DNA of 64,000 bases from contig JAIWNI010000004.1 in NCBI GenBank assembly GCA_025331435.1, positions 1-64,000 on the forward strand. Reading direction: 5' to 3'. The notes below the pieces were generated by a model. It made no database searches. It saw only the letters and a program-made list of their open reading frames with translations, and had not been told where the DNA came from. Shown one piece after another: positions 49,536-61,213 of this stretch. This DNA comes from Choanephora cucurbitarum. Lineage: Eukaryota > Mucoromycota > Mucoromycetes > Mucorales > Choanephoraceae. A program made the translations under genes and the position numbers. Position 1 is the first letter of the stretch, and every line of letters begins with the position of its first letter.

Positions 49536-51395
49536 ATGGAAAAGAAGCAATATATTCCAGTTCCTACTGAGCAAGTGGACCAAGAAGCCGGTTTGCCTTC
49601 ATACGAAGAGCATGACCAAACGCAAGCTGAACAATCAAAGCGACGTAAATAGCGCAGCATAATCTTTTTTAAAAAATCAAATTGACATTGTTTCTTATAG
49701 GTCGTAGACGCCTGAGATTCTGTCTTATTGGCGGTGCTGTTACTCTCTTTGGGCTGAATTATCTTTGCCAAGGTGGCGGCATGAGTTATGAAAGGGTAAA
49801 AAAAATAATTATGCATGCAATTGGTATTGACTGACTAACTCATACTTTCTTTAATAGGATTATCAAACTATGGTAGTTAGAACCGGATCACTTTAATGTT
49901 TAAGTGAAATGAAACTAAACATTTCTTTCAATCAATAGGATGTTCTCCCTCAAGACGTTCCCGAACCTTGTGCATTAAAGCACTTGGAACAATACCAAGA
50001 ATTGAAGCATCATATGCAATTCTTGGAAGACTCTTTTGGTGAGCCTTGGGGTCCTCCCCATCATGGATGGAATCAAGGTACTCCACCTGGTCCACCAGGT
50101 ACTCCTCCTCCTAACCCCCCACCTGGACATCATCACAAACATCATAAGCACCACAAGCACCACAAACATCACAAGCATCACAAAGAGCCCGAGCATGATG
50201 GACATGACCGCTTCCTGTTACCCTCAGAGGACTACCGTGGACCTCTTCGTCATCCTCATCGCTTCCCTCCACCACCTCCTTCTGATCATGAACTTGTTAC
50301 AGCAGAAAACTTTGAGGAGTTCATGGCTGCTGATGATGATGACCACAAAAAGAAGCATCCCCATCACCATGAGCCATTCTGTAAGGTAGATGAGCTCAAG
50401 GCTGAAACAACCACTTTCAAGTTCTCTCCCGAGCAATTCAAGCGTGCTGGTGTTTTCCTTAATGGCTGGTTCTCTCGTGGAGGTCATGTACGTCTTTTGA
50501 AGTCTAAGGACAGCTCTGTTGATGATGTCAAGGTTACTATCACTATCTATTCTGGTCGAGATGAACTTCAAAAGGAAGTTAAGATCTCTGCTTTTGACCA
50601 CGAAGGCCAATATGCTGTCCAAATTGAGCGCAGCCGCTATAATAAGAAAGCTCTTTCCTTCTCTGAAGATAACGATCATCATCATGACCATAAACCCAGA
50701 AAGGAAGACTGTCTTGTATCCAGTGTTGATGTTGTATTCCCTAGCAACATGGATTATTATGAAGAAATATCTCTTCACATCAAGTCTGCTCAGCGTATCC
50801 AAGGTGGTGAAGGCATCGAAGACATTAAGTTTGGCAAGGTTATGGCTGGTCTTGGACGCGGTGCCATCATTTTTGACGTAAGTTTGTTCAGTTTCTAAAA
50901 GCACATTCACATTGCTCATTACTATTTACAGAATTTAAAAGCAAAAAACTTGGTTCTTGGTACTCTTCAAGGTGTTGTAATGGGCACCTACCAGCCCAGT
51001 GAAAGCTTTAAGGCTGGTACAGTTCGTGGTGCTACCAAGGTCAAGATTGAACCCACTGGAGAACACGTCAATATTACAGCTTCGTCTACTTTCGGCCCTG
51101 CTTCTGTTGATATCGTAAGTACAGACTTTAATATTGCCTAGCTCAATTAGCTCTAAAACTGTTTCTCAACATCAATACTTTCTTTCTATAGCCTGCTGAT
51201 AGCTTCAAAGGAAATTTCTTGTTGTATAACCTTTTCGGTGAATCTTCTACCATTCAGGCTCCCAATCCCGAGGATATTCATGTCACTAAGTATAGACCAA
51301 CCTTCAAGGCTGGCTATTACAAAGAAGACAAGACTGGTTCCAACATCGTTGTTGCTGCTAAGATTCATGGTGGTGAAAGACTTTCTTTGAACTAG
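49536..51395 (+). CDS. His-rich type II membrane protein
   Basis: Six exons (49536-49644, 49701-49795, 49858-49872, 49939-50877, 50932-51114, 51192-51395) give 514 aa. An N-terminal cytosolic tail (YIPVPTEQ...LPSYEEHDQ, with a PSYEE motif) and an Arg cluster precede a membrane helix (FCLIGGAVTLFGLNYLC). The outer part has a Pro/Gly linker, then a tandem HHK block of six repeats (about 50128-50181), more His clusters, and a beta-rich C-terminal half. The His block could bind Zn, Cu or Ni. LPSYEE is a PY-like sequence that might recruit Rsp5/NEDD4 ligases. Family and function are unknown. Exon 3 is 15 nt. Confidence 0.8.
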
Positions 51396-54013
51396 GCTAT
51401 ATATTCTCTTGTTCATACACTAAGCGCCTCTTTTGAGCACCAAGTATTAATTCTTTTTATCCTAAAAAAAAGAATAAAGCTGTTTAAGTTACTTTTGAGT
51501 TGAAGCTGTAAACTTTAAGAGAACTTTTTGTATAGTGAGGTCGTTTCTGGCATAGTGTCATTCATTTGAGATCATTTGGTAATGGCTTCTTGAACTAGTT
51601 CGAGGTCAATCTTAAGTTTATAGTATGTCATAGTCTCAGAGTAAATCAATCTCCTTATCCTTCCGCTCCACTCAACTGAGCATACATCTTTTGCTTTTAC
51701 AGTATGTCTTTGAATGTGCAGATCGTATCTAATCGCCATATATATGATCGCTTTTTATCTTAGTACAACAGATTCAACAGTAAAGTGAAAGGAGTTCAAT
51801 GCGTGAATAAGTCAGCAACAAGTACAAATATTCGCAATCAAAGACTGACTTTGTTATAAATCACATCTCCTGTCTGTTGCAAAATTTTTCTTGATATGTA
51901 GTTTGCTTTAAATTAACAAGTATATTATAAAAATGGAAGGAAGAGACAGGTCCTGTTTTGGTATTGTGCCGTTATAGGGACGCAATCTTTTCCGCTATAG
52001 AAGAGGTTACTTAAGGTCAACATGCTTACTATCCCACCTGCATTGTTATTTCTTGTGGCAGTGTCGAGGTTAGCATAGATAAAATCAAAGAAATAAGCAT
52101 ATGTAGCAATTAGCTAGATGTTGACACGTGTAAATTTGGTAAATTATGCAAGTGCTAGCTGCATCTCAGGATGAAGTTAGTCAAACCAAACAAAGAATTT
52201 AAGAAAACTGGTATTTGTATCAATGGTAAGCGAAGCAGGTTTCAATAGATCATACTCAAGTAGCTAACTGTTCATCTACTAGAACATACGATGGGCTTCA
52301 CGCTTTTGCAACATCAGTCAATTGCAGTACAATTTGATGTCATACCAGCAATTTGGAGTATATGTTTAGCTAGAAGATGATATCCATGTAGCTTAGGAGG
52401 TACTTACTATAATCTCTTTATTGCATCTAAAACCATATTGTCAAAAGCCTGACAGAAAAAGATGATGATGAAAGTCTACTTTGTATGTACGATCTATAGT
52501 CGTGCCTACAGTACTACCCAGAAATAACGGCATCGATATTGCAGGGTTTTGCTGCCGTACAAACCTGTGATTGCAGTTACGTTAGGTATAAACTTCTCAC
52601 ATTGTATCATTGGCTTTTTCTCAATTTATGCAGTGATAGGAGACGACGGAATTCTCGCAACAATGGGCATCTCTGCATCCATACTAAATTCCGTTATTGC
52701 AAGATATTACTCTAATCAAACCAACAGTATGCTTATGAACATTTATATCGAACAGCAAAGCTGAAATATAATAATGTTCATAAGCATAGCTGTATTAGAG
52801 GTCATCGCTTTTCTTTAGATGCTCAAAGATATTCAGGTAAGGTTCCTTTGACTTTCTCAACTGATTGAACTTCGGAAACACACGCATGCTACACGTCAAT
52901 AAAGTAGGTCGAATTTGTATGCAGTGTTGGATACTTTGGGTGCCCTAGTTTTGGATGTGGTCACTTTGTTCTTTGGGCCTTAAGATATTTACCTTCACCG
53001 GGTGAAATAAATTGAATAATAGACTTCATCCACAGTCCTTGGTCTTGTTGGCCTCTTGTAAATATAGCTGACCTTGATCCAAGAACATATTCTGAATGGA
53101 CGTATTCCACTAAGATGCTTCTGATATCAGCGGCAGCATTCAAATCTCTATTTCAGAACTAAATTGAATGACTAAAAACACAATAAGCTAAAAAAAAGTT
53201 TGAGCGCAACTTGCAATAGACGCTTTATTCAAGAGTGTACATATTCATGAGAAATGCACTCTTATATTAATCATACTCTTAAATCAAACACTCTCAAATC
53301 GAACGACTAATGTACCAAAACGGCATTGTTATTCAACCGATAGATAGTACGGTTGCCTGTTATGCATAATTGTATCAGAAACTGAGAGTTTGTCCGGAGT
53401 AAACCACTATCTACCTATTACTCTTTAGTCGGGCAATTGACCTGTTCTATTTGTTATGTGGTTCTCTTCATCATAACAATATATAGTAGGACGAGACCTA
53501 AGCATGTTGCCATCGACGCCCCCAAAGCGATGCTTCTTTTTACGATAATTAAAGATGCACATGAGCGCACACTGATCATATGGTCATTAGTCTTCATACC
53601 AAAAGCTATATGTATATATCCATACTCAATTCTTTTCAAGTCAAAACTTGTGTTCCAGAAATTTCTTCTGCCTACTTGTCTAGAACAAAAAATCTGGACA
53701 TCTATTTGGGAAATAAAAGACGCTATTGCAAATAAACGAGTCAAGAACAGGCAGATTGTTTGAATGGGCTTTTTGAAAAAAGCGATGTAGAGTGGACATA
53801 CCACTTAGAGGCATTTGGATAATTGAATGACCAACCTGCGGTGTCCGACTTTATAATTTGATTGGAAGGATAGAAAACGAGAAAGCTAAATTGCAAGAGA
53901 CAGTGACTAACACAAAAATACTTAAACGGATGGACAACGGCAATTTTAAAATCATCAACACATTTATGATCTGTATTTGCCAAATCAACCTGATAGATTA
54001 AATGGACAGAATT
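51396..54013. other. Gene-poor region
   Basis: 2.6 kb without a supported gene apart from a MITE near 53.2 kb. Several open frames of 60-116 codons (for example 52549-52764 and 53437-53763) lack splice continuity, sensible starts or recognisable motifs, and overlap on opposite strands. Decayed transposon or gene fragments are likely. Confidence 0.45.
53214..53312. mobile_element. Pogo/Tc1-like MITE, copy 3 (inverted, diverged)
   Basis: In reverse complement it matches copy 2 end to end over 99 bp with scattered substitutions (end CATTAGTCGTTCGATTT; internal TTTGATTTAAGAGTATG). TA follows the right end. The left end is more diverged and the TA there is lost. It is older than copies 1 and 2. 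Confidence 0.7.
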
Positions 54014-54218
54014 CTATAGCTGATCCAGACCAACAAATACAGGGAGCTTCTTGATATCTTGGTCTTCTTGGTCTTGAAGCACAAATTCTTGAAACTCTCT
54101 ATAGTTTACAATACCATTAGTAGTTTTGCGGGCTGAATTAAGCGGGATCAAACCTATAGTTAATGTTGGGTTGTTCATTGTCATTTGTGTTCGTCATTAA
54201 ATACTTACCAAGAGCCAT
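54014..54218 (-). CDS. Possible 49-aa two-exon protein
   Basis: Exons 54218-54209 and 54153-54014 join in frame through a 55-nt GT-AG intron (GTAAGT donor, CTATAG acceptor). The product, MALGLIPLNSARKT... ending ...VFVGLDQL, is unrecognised. The canonical intron in a compact frame is the only support. Confidence 0.33.
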
Positions 54219-55453
54219 AATAGGAAGCTATGTATTTTCTTGTATTTGTTGTTGAACAAAATAACTCTTCAAGATTCCTGAAATCCATATTTGAGTGTTC
54301 AAAAGATGCTCTTTTCTGTCAGCTGCTTATATGGCTTTTGAAATAATCAATGTCTTTTCTCAACATAAAGGAGTAATGTGACATTGTAAGAAACGTAAGA
54401 AATCAATTTATTCTGCTTTAAATGTGTCAACTATGTATGGTGTATTGGAAGATATCAAAGCTAGTATACTTTTCGGTTGACTGATAAACTAGTGAGCGTC
54501 TTATCTTTAGGGACAGTCCTTTTTGTCTGAATTCTCCCATGTAAATTGCCCAATATATTGAGCCCAGGAACAGGTTTTTATTCATTACTGTTCATAGTGA
54601 GCATAGTTAAAAAAAAAGCAATCTTCATCATGCGTTTCTTTTTTTTTTTCGAAGGCCTGTTGATGATTATCCAAAACACTAATTGTAAGTATCAATAAAT
54701 TAAACAATATGCTGCATAAGGGTCCAAGAAATTATTCTTAGGTGATCCTGCAGAATCGATTGCATCTAAACCAATGGTAGCTTGAAAAGTACCATGCTCT
54801 TTCGCATTTCAGGCAAATATATCATAAATCAACAGAAGCAATCCTTGGTATCACAAAAACCCTGTGATTGACATAACAGGTGTTGCGATTGATATTACCA
54901 TCACAAGTTAAAGTTAATTTAACCTTAACATAATTGTAAACGTTTTTCAAGAAATAGATTGTTGATTTTGAGTTGTTTTCAAGGCACTTTTAGGCATTTC
55001 TTTCTTAATAAAGAGAAAACAACTACAACCTTTACAACAAGTAGTACCAAAACATGCTTTGAAGCGAGTAATAGCGCCTCTTTACAATATCTCTTGACCC
55101 TTCCTTCAAGAGCCCATCCAGGGTCAATATTGTACTTGTTTAAATTACTGAGTTTCTTATCCTATGGTTATACAACATAACCTTCTAAATCCTCACTATC
55201 AGGGCATTGCATCTCAAAGTAGCTAATGGTAGAGTTGTATTATTCGAGTGACAACTTACAATATGAAAAAAAGAGGATAACACAGTTCAAAAGTGCAAGT
55301 TGTATTTTCCACCAAAGTAGCCTTTATTAAAACTCAAGCCTGTACACCCAAAATACCTGCTCTCTGTATGCATATGTGACTTTTATTTTTTCGAATTAAC
55401 CCTGGAGACCTAATCATTCAATTTCCTCTTTCTTTTTCTTATACAATAACAAG
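54219..55453. other. Intergenic
   Basis: 1.2 kb of AT-rich sequence with no supported gene. The promoter of the bL33m gene lies in the last 100 bp, after a T/C-rich leader. Confidence 0.4.
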
Positions 55454-55684
55454 ATGGCTAAGAAAGCAAAGGCAAGAGTGATCCTCGTCAAGTTATTATC
55501 TACTGCAGGCACCGGCTATAACTATATTAAGAGCCGCCCTAGAATATCTCCTAAGCTTTCCATGATGAAATACGATCCTCAAGGTAAAAACGATTAAGGC
55601 GCTTTATGCTGCTTATATTTACCCTTTTTTTTTTTAATAGTCAAACAACATGTCCTGTTTACCGAAACTAAAATGAAGAAGTAG
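55454..55684 (+). CDS. Mitochondrial ribosomal protein bL33m (MRPL39-like)
   Basis: Two exons (55454-55583 and 55641-55684) encode 57 aa, too short for many gene finders. The sequence opens [20 protein letters not shown], continues YNYIKSRPR...LSMMKYDP and, after the intron, [14 protein letters not shown]. These are the bL33 hallmarks (VKL.STAGTG; KYDP...HVLF.E.K.K). It is a component of the large subunit of the mitochondrial ribosome. The zinc-binding Cys residues found in some bacterial L33 forms are absent. Confidence 0.93.
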
Positions 55685-56504
55685 GAGAACCCCTTGTTTT
55701 TTAAAAGAATGTATATGTATATATATGTGTATTGTTAGCCACGTACACACACGCACACAGAGTATCATGCCAAACACCAACATGATAATAAAATAGAGTA
55801 CTTGTTTAATCGTCTAATTACTCACCCTCTTCTTGAAAAGTCCAGAAAAAAAGCAGAGCAAAGTTCTGTTCTGCAGGTTACAAGGAGTCGAGGAACAGAA
55901 ATATTGTGTGGCACAATCAGATTGAATACTTTGTTTCTTAACAACATGAGGGGTCATATTAAAACGACCTATTCACCATCCCTGCTTTATAAAACATATG
56001 AACATGTTTTGATGGCACAATGATCTTCATGCCAGAAACATGAAGGAGAAGATGAGGAGGCTAGGGAAGATAGATTTGGAAGAGAAGAGAAGAGAGACAG
56101 AGAGGAAGAGAGAGCACAGGTTCTAAGAAGAACTGTATGTTGTGTTTGTTTGATCGGTGTTTTGATTGTATAATCAGTCTTGTATTAGTCTTATTCTTTC
56201 TGATTTGTACAGATCAGCATTCAACGGGTTTCGAAAAAAGATAGAGATCAGTGTAAAAATTTACAGATACAAAAGAAGAAAAACTAGCGAGTAAGCCATA
56301 CAAGACCAAAGTAAATACAAGAAGCAGGATTGAAGGTGCAGCTCATACCAAAATCTTAATTAAAAACTCCTGTTTGCTAGGCTAGTATCGTCAATGAGCT
56401 TGATTTGTTTGTTCCATCATGCAATTCACTTTTATGTTTTAAATATAAATAGTAAGCATTATTGTTGTATCCTCCTTATCTTTATTCTTCATTTAAACTC
56501 TATC
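55685..56504. other. Intergenic
   Basis: 820 bp. A TATATATATGTGT stretch and (CA)-rich bases follow the bL33m stop, and a purine-rich block lies at 56040-56125. No gene is seen. Confidence 0.4.
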
Positions 56505-58528
56505 ATGCTTTCTCTTAATCGTGCAATTGCATGCTGTCTATTCACCTTAGCTGTTGAGGCTGCAATTCCTTTGAATATGCTAAATCGCGCTTGCCAACCT
56601 AAAAGCCAGAGGGCTAAGCTCATAAGAGATGCTTACTTGTATGCTTATGATGGCTATAAAGAGTTTGCATTTGGTCACGACGAGCTCCTGTCAGTATCTA
56701 AATCGTATTCAGACTCAAGGTATTTCTTTCTTCTTTCTCTTTTTGTCTCTAACATTGTTAACAACTCATCCTCTCTGTGTCTGTAGAAACGGTTGGGGAG
56801 GTAATACAATATTAAAGTTTTGATAACAAAGAACTTGATTTAGCTAATTTGTTTTTGACAACTATAGCAAGCATCATTGATTCCTTAGATACTATGCTAA
56901 TCATGGGGTTGTATGATGAATACGAAGAGGCACTTGGTTTTGTAGAGGGGCTCGATTTTAACACAGCTATTGGAGACTCAAAAGGGTTCGAAACAAATAT
57001 TCGTTATCTAGGTGGCCTTCTTGCAGCTTATGATCTAAAACCGGACCCAATTCTTTTAAGTAAGGCAATAGAAGTAGCCGAATTAACATTAGTTCCACTT
57101 TTTGTCAATACAAAAACTCCTTCGGGCAAATCAGTTAAAGTGCCTTTGACTTATATGGATGTGAACAAGTAAGAGATAGATGATGCATCAGCTAAAAAGA
57201 AAGAAAAGGAAGAAACAAGAATTCTAAACTTATGCTATCCGTGATCTTCTGTTTATTTGTTAGTGGCAATCCTGTTAACACAAACACTATCAACTTAGCT
57301 GAATTTGGAAGTTATTTGATGGAGTTCACTAGGCTGAGTCAAGTATCCGGCGATCCTAAATACAAACAATTAGTAGATGATCTTGCAGATGCAATTTTCG
57401 AACAACCTTCAGCCATACCAGGTCTTTATCCAATGGATTGGACTGTTTCTCCATTCCGTGCCAACGAAAAGTGTAGGTTTATCTCAAGCCAGAAAAAATG
57501 TACACTTTTAATTTGACATGCTTTATTTCCAGCTTATATTAGCATAGGTGGTGGTGCTGACAGTTACTATGAGTATCTGATCAAGAATTATCTCTTGGAT
57601 AACAAGAAAAAGCCTGAGCTATTAAAAATGTGGCAAACTTCTGTTGAAAGCATGGATGACTATATGTTAACTCCTACTGCTGAAGACCCTGAAATACAAT
57701 TCGTACCAGCAGTCATCGACAACAAGCTTAAATATTACTCGCAAGAATTGGTAGGCTTTTGTTTCTTTCTCCCACCTTAGTGCATACACATACACTCACA
57801 CTGTTTATGCATTTCTTAGAGCTGTTTCTGGCCGGGCAATATCGCACTCGGTGCTACTCAAACACAAGATCCATTAAAGAAAAACAAATATATGAAATTT
57901 GCTAGTACCTTCCTCCGTTCATGTGTTGAGGTTTGGAGAGATACCAAGACCGGCATTGCACCTGAAGCCTGGAGCTTCAATCCCATAGACAACCGCGTGC
58001 AGGACAAACTGACCAAACTTATAAATTCAAAGCACAAGCAGAAAAGAGCCAAAACTTTTTCTATCATAAATTCCATCTATGATCTTAGACCAGGTAAAAA
58101 GAATGATTGTCTTTGTTCATCTTTCCTTATTTTTTAATGATCAATTATCTCTTTACAACTGTAGAAACGATTGAAAGTATATTCTATTTCTATCGTCTTA
58201 CAGGTGATAAGCAATATCAGGTAAATGATAAACATTCATCCCTTTCTCATGAGTAAAATTAATTCAACATATATTATAGGATTTGGCTTGGAGCATGTTT
58301 CTTAACATTGACCGTTATGCAAAAACAAGAGCAGGCTATTCTCGAATGAAAAATGTAGATCAAGTTCAAACGAATCTTGATGACTTTCAAGAAAGTTTCT
58401 TTTTCGCAGAGACATTGAAATACCTCTATTTGATGTTTGTTGACAAGGACTGTATATCTCTAAACGATTTTGTATTCAACACAGAAGCCCATCCTTTCAA
58501 ATTACCAGAAGCTATTAAATATCAATAA
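56505..58528 (+). CDS. GH47 class I alpha-1,2-mannosidase
   Basis: Eight exons (56505-56719, 56788-56801, 56868-57168, 57264-57472, 57533-57750, 57820-58093, 58165-58220, 58280-58528) give 511 aa. A signal peptide is clear (AIACCLFTLAVEAAIPL). Family motifs include SIIDSLDTMLIMGLYDEY, NTNTINLAEFGS, GGGADSYYEYLIKNY, the acid residue in DDFQESFFFAETLKYLYLMF and the Ca2+-binding Thr in FNTEAHPF. It trims alpha-1,2-mannose from N-glycans in the ER/Golgi or is secreted. Exon 2 is only 14 nt; the residues RNGWG it helps encode are conserved in the family, so it is real. Confidence 0.93.
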
Positions 58529-58694
58529 AGTGCGTTTGCTCGTTTCTTTTTAAAAAAATTAGTCATCATCTCTCTATCTCTTGCTTTATTTTTTGTGAAA
58601 GCTATATATGGTACAAAGAAAAAGGTGGTAGTGTTGATTTTGTATGTGTGCCCCTGTGTATAATAATATAGTTGTCTATATTGTACTTGATCAT

Positions 58695-59115
58695 CTATTT
58701 TCCCAACTTCTTTCTCAAGGCGCGTGTTCTCTTTCTTAACTTTTTGTGCTTGTGCTTGTTCATCTTCAAACGACGCTTTCGAAGTACACTAGTCAACTCG
58801 AGTGTTTCGGCTGTCTTTGTTGGTGTGGTCATAGTAGGTTGAGGGGCTGCGGGCACATTGAAGGGCCGAAGGCGAGAGACATATTCGGATACTGAAGCTA
58901 CTGAAGCAGGTTGTGTGGAAGCTATTATATCAAACAAATTAAAACTTAAAGTATGTATAATTTTAGCTGTAATTACAAGCAGAGTTCAATAAGGACTTGT
59001 TGAATTCTAGAACAGGTTTCATGGCGGTATCAATACAAGTGCTAGTGGAAACATAGCGTTGTGCAAGACGAGCAGAAGGACGAGCTGCTGTAGTTAACAA
59101 ACGACAAAACAACAT
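58695..59115 (-). CDS. mS38/COX24-type mitochondrial small-subunit protein
   Basis: Two exons (59115-58977 and 58921-58695) give 121 aa. The basic, Arg-containing N-terminus (LTTAARPSARLAQRYVST) looks like a mitochondrial presequence. The C-terminus RKRRLKMNKHKHKKLRKRTR is the COX24/AURKAIP1 motif. In yeast, Cox24/mS38 belongs to the mitochondrial small subunit and supports COX1 mRNA processing and translation. Confidence 0.88.
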
Positions 59116-59417
59116 AAACGAAAAGAGAGATGGGTTAATTTTATGATAGGGGCTGAGCCACTGTCATATTTTTAAAGCAAGGTTCATTTTTCTGATGGGA
59201 GGTTCGGACTGGAACTAAAGCCAAGTACCGGACCCAATTATAAGAGTTGCTAAGTGAGAGGAGAGAGGATCTCTAAGAGGGGGAGAGAAGTAGAGACAGA
59301 GAGAAGGATGACGGTAGGTGGGGGAGGAGAATGATAGAACTCCATGAGCCACACCGCCATAATGAGATTCAGATAGTACAGTCTAAGGCCCTCCTTTTTC
59401 GCTGCAATCTAGAAGCT
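59116..59417. promoter_or_regulatory. Bidirectional promoter between mS38 and uS13
   Basis: 302 bp between divergent start codons of two ribosomal-protein genes. It contains a purine-rich stretch (59255-59335) and T/C-rich bases just before the uS13 ATG. Shared control is inferred from position. Confidence 0.5.
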
Positions 59418-60082
59418 ATGGTAAGAGCAGAGTAGAAGGATAGAGCTCGTGAATGGATGGATGGATGTTTTAATGATATGACAATTCATCTGACTTTTCT
59501 AAAAAAAAAATCAAAATAGTCTCTTGTCGTTCCCGAAAGAACTACTGTATGTAAAACGAAACTTATTCAGCAATAGACAGACGCAATAAACTAGTCAATA
59601 TATTCAAGGGCCCATCACTCATTATTGTTTTTTTGACATTTCATTAGTTCCAACACATCATTCGTCTTCTTAACACTAACGTTGATGGTCGCGTCAAGAT
59701 TCAAATTGCCTTGACTTCCATCAAGGGTGTTGGTCGTCGCTTTGCCAACATTGCTTGTAAAAAGGCTGATGTTGACCTTACCAAGAGAGCTGGTGAGCTC
59801 TCTTCTGAAGAATTGGAACGTATTGTTACCATTCTCCAAAACCCCGCTCAATACAAGATCCCCAACTGGTTCCTTAACAGACAAAAAGATATTGTTGACG
59901 GCAAGTCTTCTCAAGTTATCTCCAACATTCTTGATACAAAGTACCGTGAAGATCTTGAACGCTTGAAGAAGATCCGCAACCACCGTGGTCTCCGTCACTA
60001 CTGGGGTGTTCGTGTTCGTGGTCAACACACCAAAACTACCGGTCGTCGTGGCCGTACCGTTGGTGTCTCAAAGAAGAAGTAG
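59418..60082 (+). CDS. RPS18: 40S ribosomal protein uS13 (Rps18)
   Basis: Three exons (59418-59420, 59520-59546, 59648-60082) encode 154 aa. Exon 1 is the ATG alone. Exon 2 gives SLVVPERTT. The main exon gives [34 protein letters not shown] and [16 protein letters not shown]. These match eukaryotic uS13 throughout. It sits in the head of the 40S subunit near the P-site tRNA. The coding bases are C/T-biased at third positions, as expected for a highly expressed gene. Confidence 0.97.
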
Positions 60083-60235
60083 TAAGTAAAAAGAAAAAGT
60101 GATAAAAGATCAGATGTTATATTGACACTCTACACTAGAACTCTTTTATGCATTCTTTTTTTTGGGCTTTATACAGGGCAATTTATTATCAATTTTGTAC
60201 AATAAAGAAGAAAAGGAGGGCGATTCGTTTACTCT

Positions 60236-61141
60236 TTACATATTCTCTTGGACAGTCTTTTCAGCAAGTTGATAAAACTCTTCTTGCTTGGTAGTGTTTA
60301 GGGCATCTTCAGATGGAGTAGCAGGCTCTGTCTTCTCATAGTAAGTTCCAGTTTTGATATCGGGATTTGTAATATGGAACATGTAAAAATCTGTGGAATC
60401 ATCTTCAGTTGTAGCAAAGTTGAACTTAGAAATGGCATATTTCATGGCCATTCGAAGTACATAACTGGAATTACGTGCGAGTTCTGTTGTGGGAACAAAA
60501 CCAGGACAGATAGCAATTGACTTAATTGAAGGATATTTCTTGGCCAAACTGAAAGCAATCCAGATAACAGCCAATTTGGACATCTTGTAGTACTTCATAG
60601 AATCCCAATTCTTTTTATCGCCCTTGAAGTCTGCCACTTGCACATCTTTTGGGATCTTACGCGATTCTCCTCCTCCACCACCATTGATCTCAGGGTTGTG
60701 TATTTGTGAGGCAATAAAGATGATACGTTTAGAGGGATGTTGACTCTTTTCAATGAAAGGCAGTAGCATTTGATTAAGGAGTAGAGGTGCAACAGCATTC
60801 ATATATATTGTACTTTCATAGCCATGAATCTGAGAAAACTCACGACGAGTACCACCTGCATTATGAACAATGACATCGATAGCAGGCAAACCGAGTGTAC
60901 CAAGTTGCTCAACAGCTTTTTTCATTGATGGGGTATCTAGCAAGTCCATCACAAGACCGTGTAAGTTCTTTTCATATTGAGGTGTGTCTTTCAGAATCCA
61001 TTGTTTAGCATCCTTTAGCTTTTGCTCAGTGCGACCAGTGATGACAACAGTATGTCCTGCTCCAATACATTTCTTAGCTGTCAATCTACCAAGACCAACA
61101 GTAGCACCAGTAATAAATACAACAAGATGAGTATCTGACAT
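60236..61141 (-). CDS. Short-chain dehydrogenase (retinol dehydrogenase-like)
   Basis: An intronless 301-aa protein; the start at 61141 (MSDTHLVVFITGAT) is preferred over an ATG 15 nt upstream because it places the Rossmann strand at the N-terminus, as usual. Motifs: TGATVGLG, VIVHNAGG (NAG), FIASQIHNP and the catalytic YYKMSK. The family includes RDH11-14/WW-domain oxidoreductases acting on lipid alcohols and aldehydes; the substrate is unknown. It starts 72 bp after the upstream glycosyltransferase on the same strand. Confidence 0.85.
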   Translation of the reverse strand: MSDTHLVVFITGATVGLGRLTAKKCIGAGHTVVITGRTEQKLKDAKQWILKDTPQYEKNLHGLVMDLLDTPSMKKAVEQLGTLGLPAIDVIVHNAGGTRREFSQIHGYESTIYMNAVAPLLLNQMLLPFIEKSQHPSKRIIFIASQIHNPEINGGGGGESRKIPKDVQVADFKGDKKNWDSMKYYKMSKLAVIWIAFSLAKKYPSIKSIAICPGFVPTTELARNSSYVLRMAMKYAISKFNFATTEDDSTDFYMFHITNPDIKTGTYYEKTEPATPSEDALNTTKQEEFYQLAEKTVQENM

Positions 61142-61213
61142 TGAGTAAATAAACAAATAACAACAAGAAAGAGAAAAAGAGGAAAAGAGAGGGAAAGAAA
61201 AAGAATCTTTTTA

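Noticed and set aside
50224..50919. 231-codon minus-strand frame opposite the His-rich gene
   Set aside because: It is a shadow of the repetitive His/Lys/Asp codons of the real plus-strand gene, which is supported by six in-phase exons.
52549..52764. Hydrophobic 71-codon frame resembling a membrane protein piece
   Set aside because: There is no adjoining exon with the matching phase and no family motif; chance frames of this length are common in the gene-poor stretch.
53437..53804. Overlapping opposite-strand frames of more than 100 codons
   Set aside because: The two frames overlap each other on opposite strands and neither shows coding-like composition, a leader or splice continuity.
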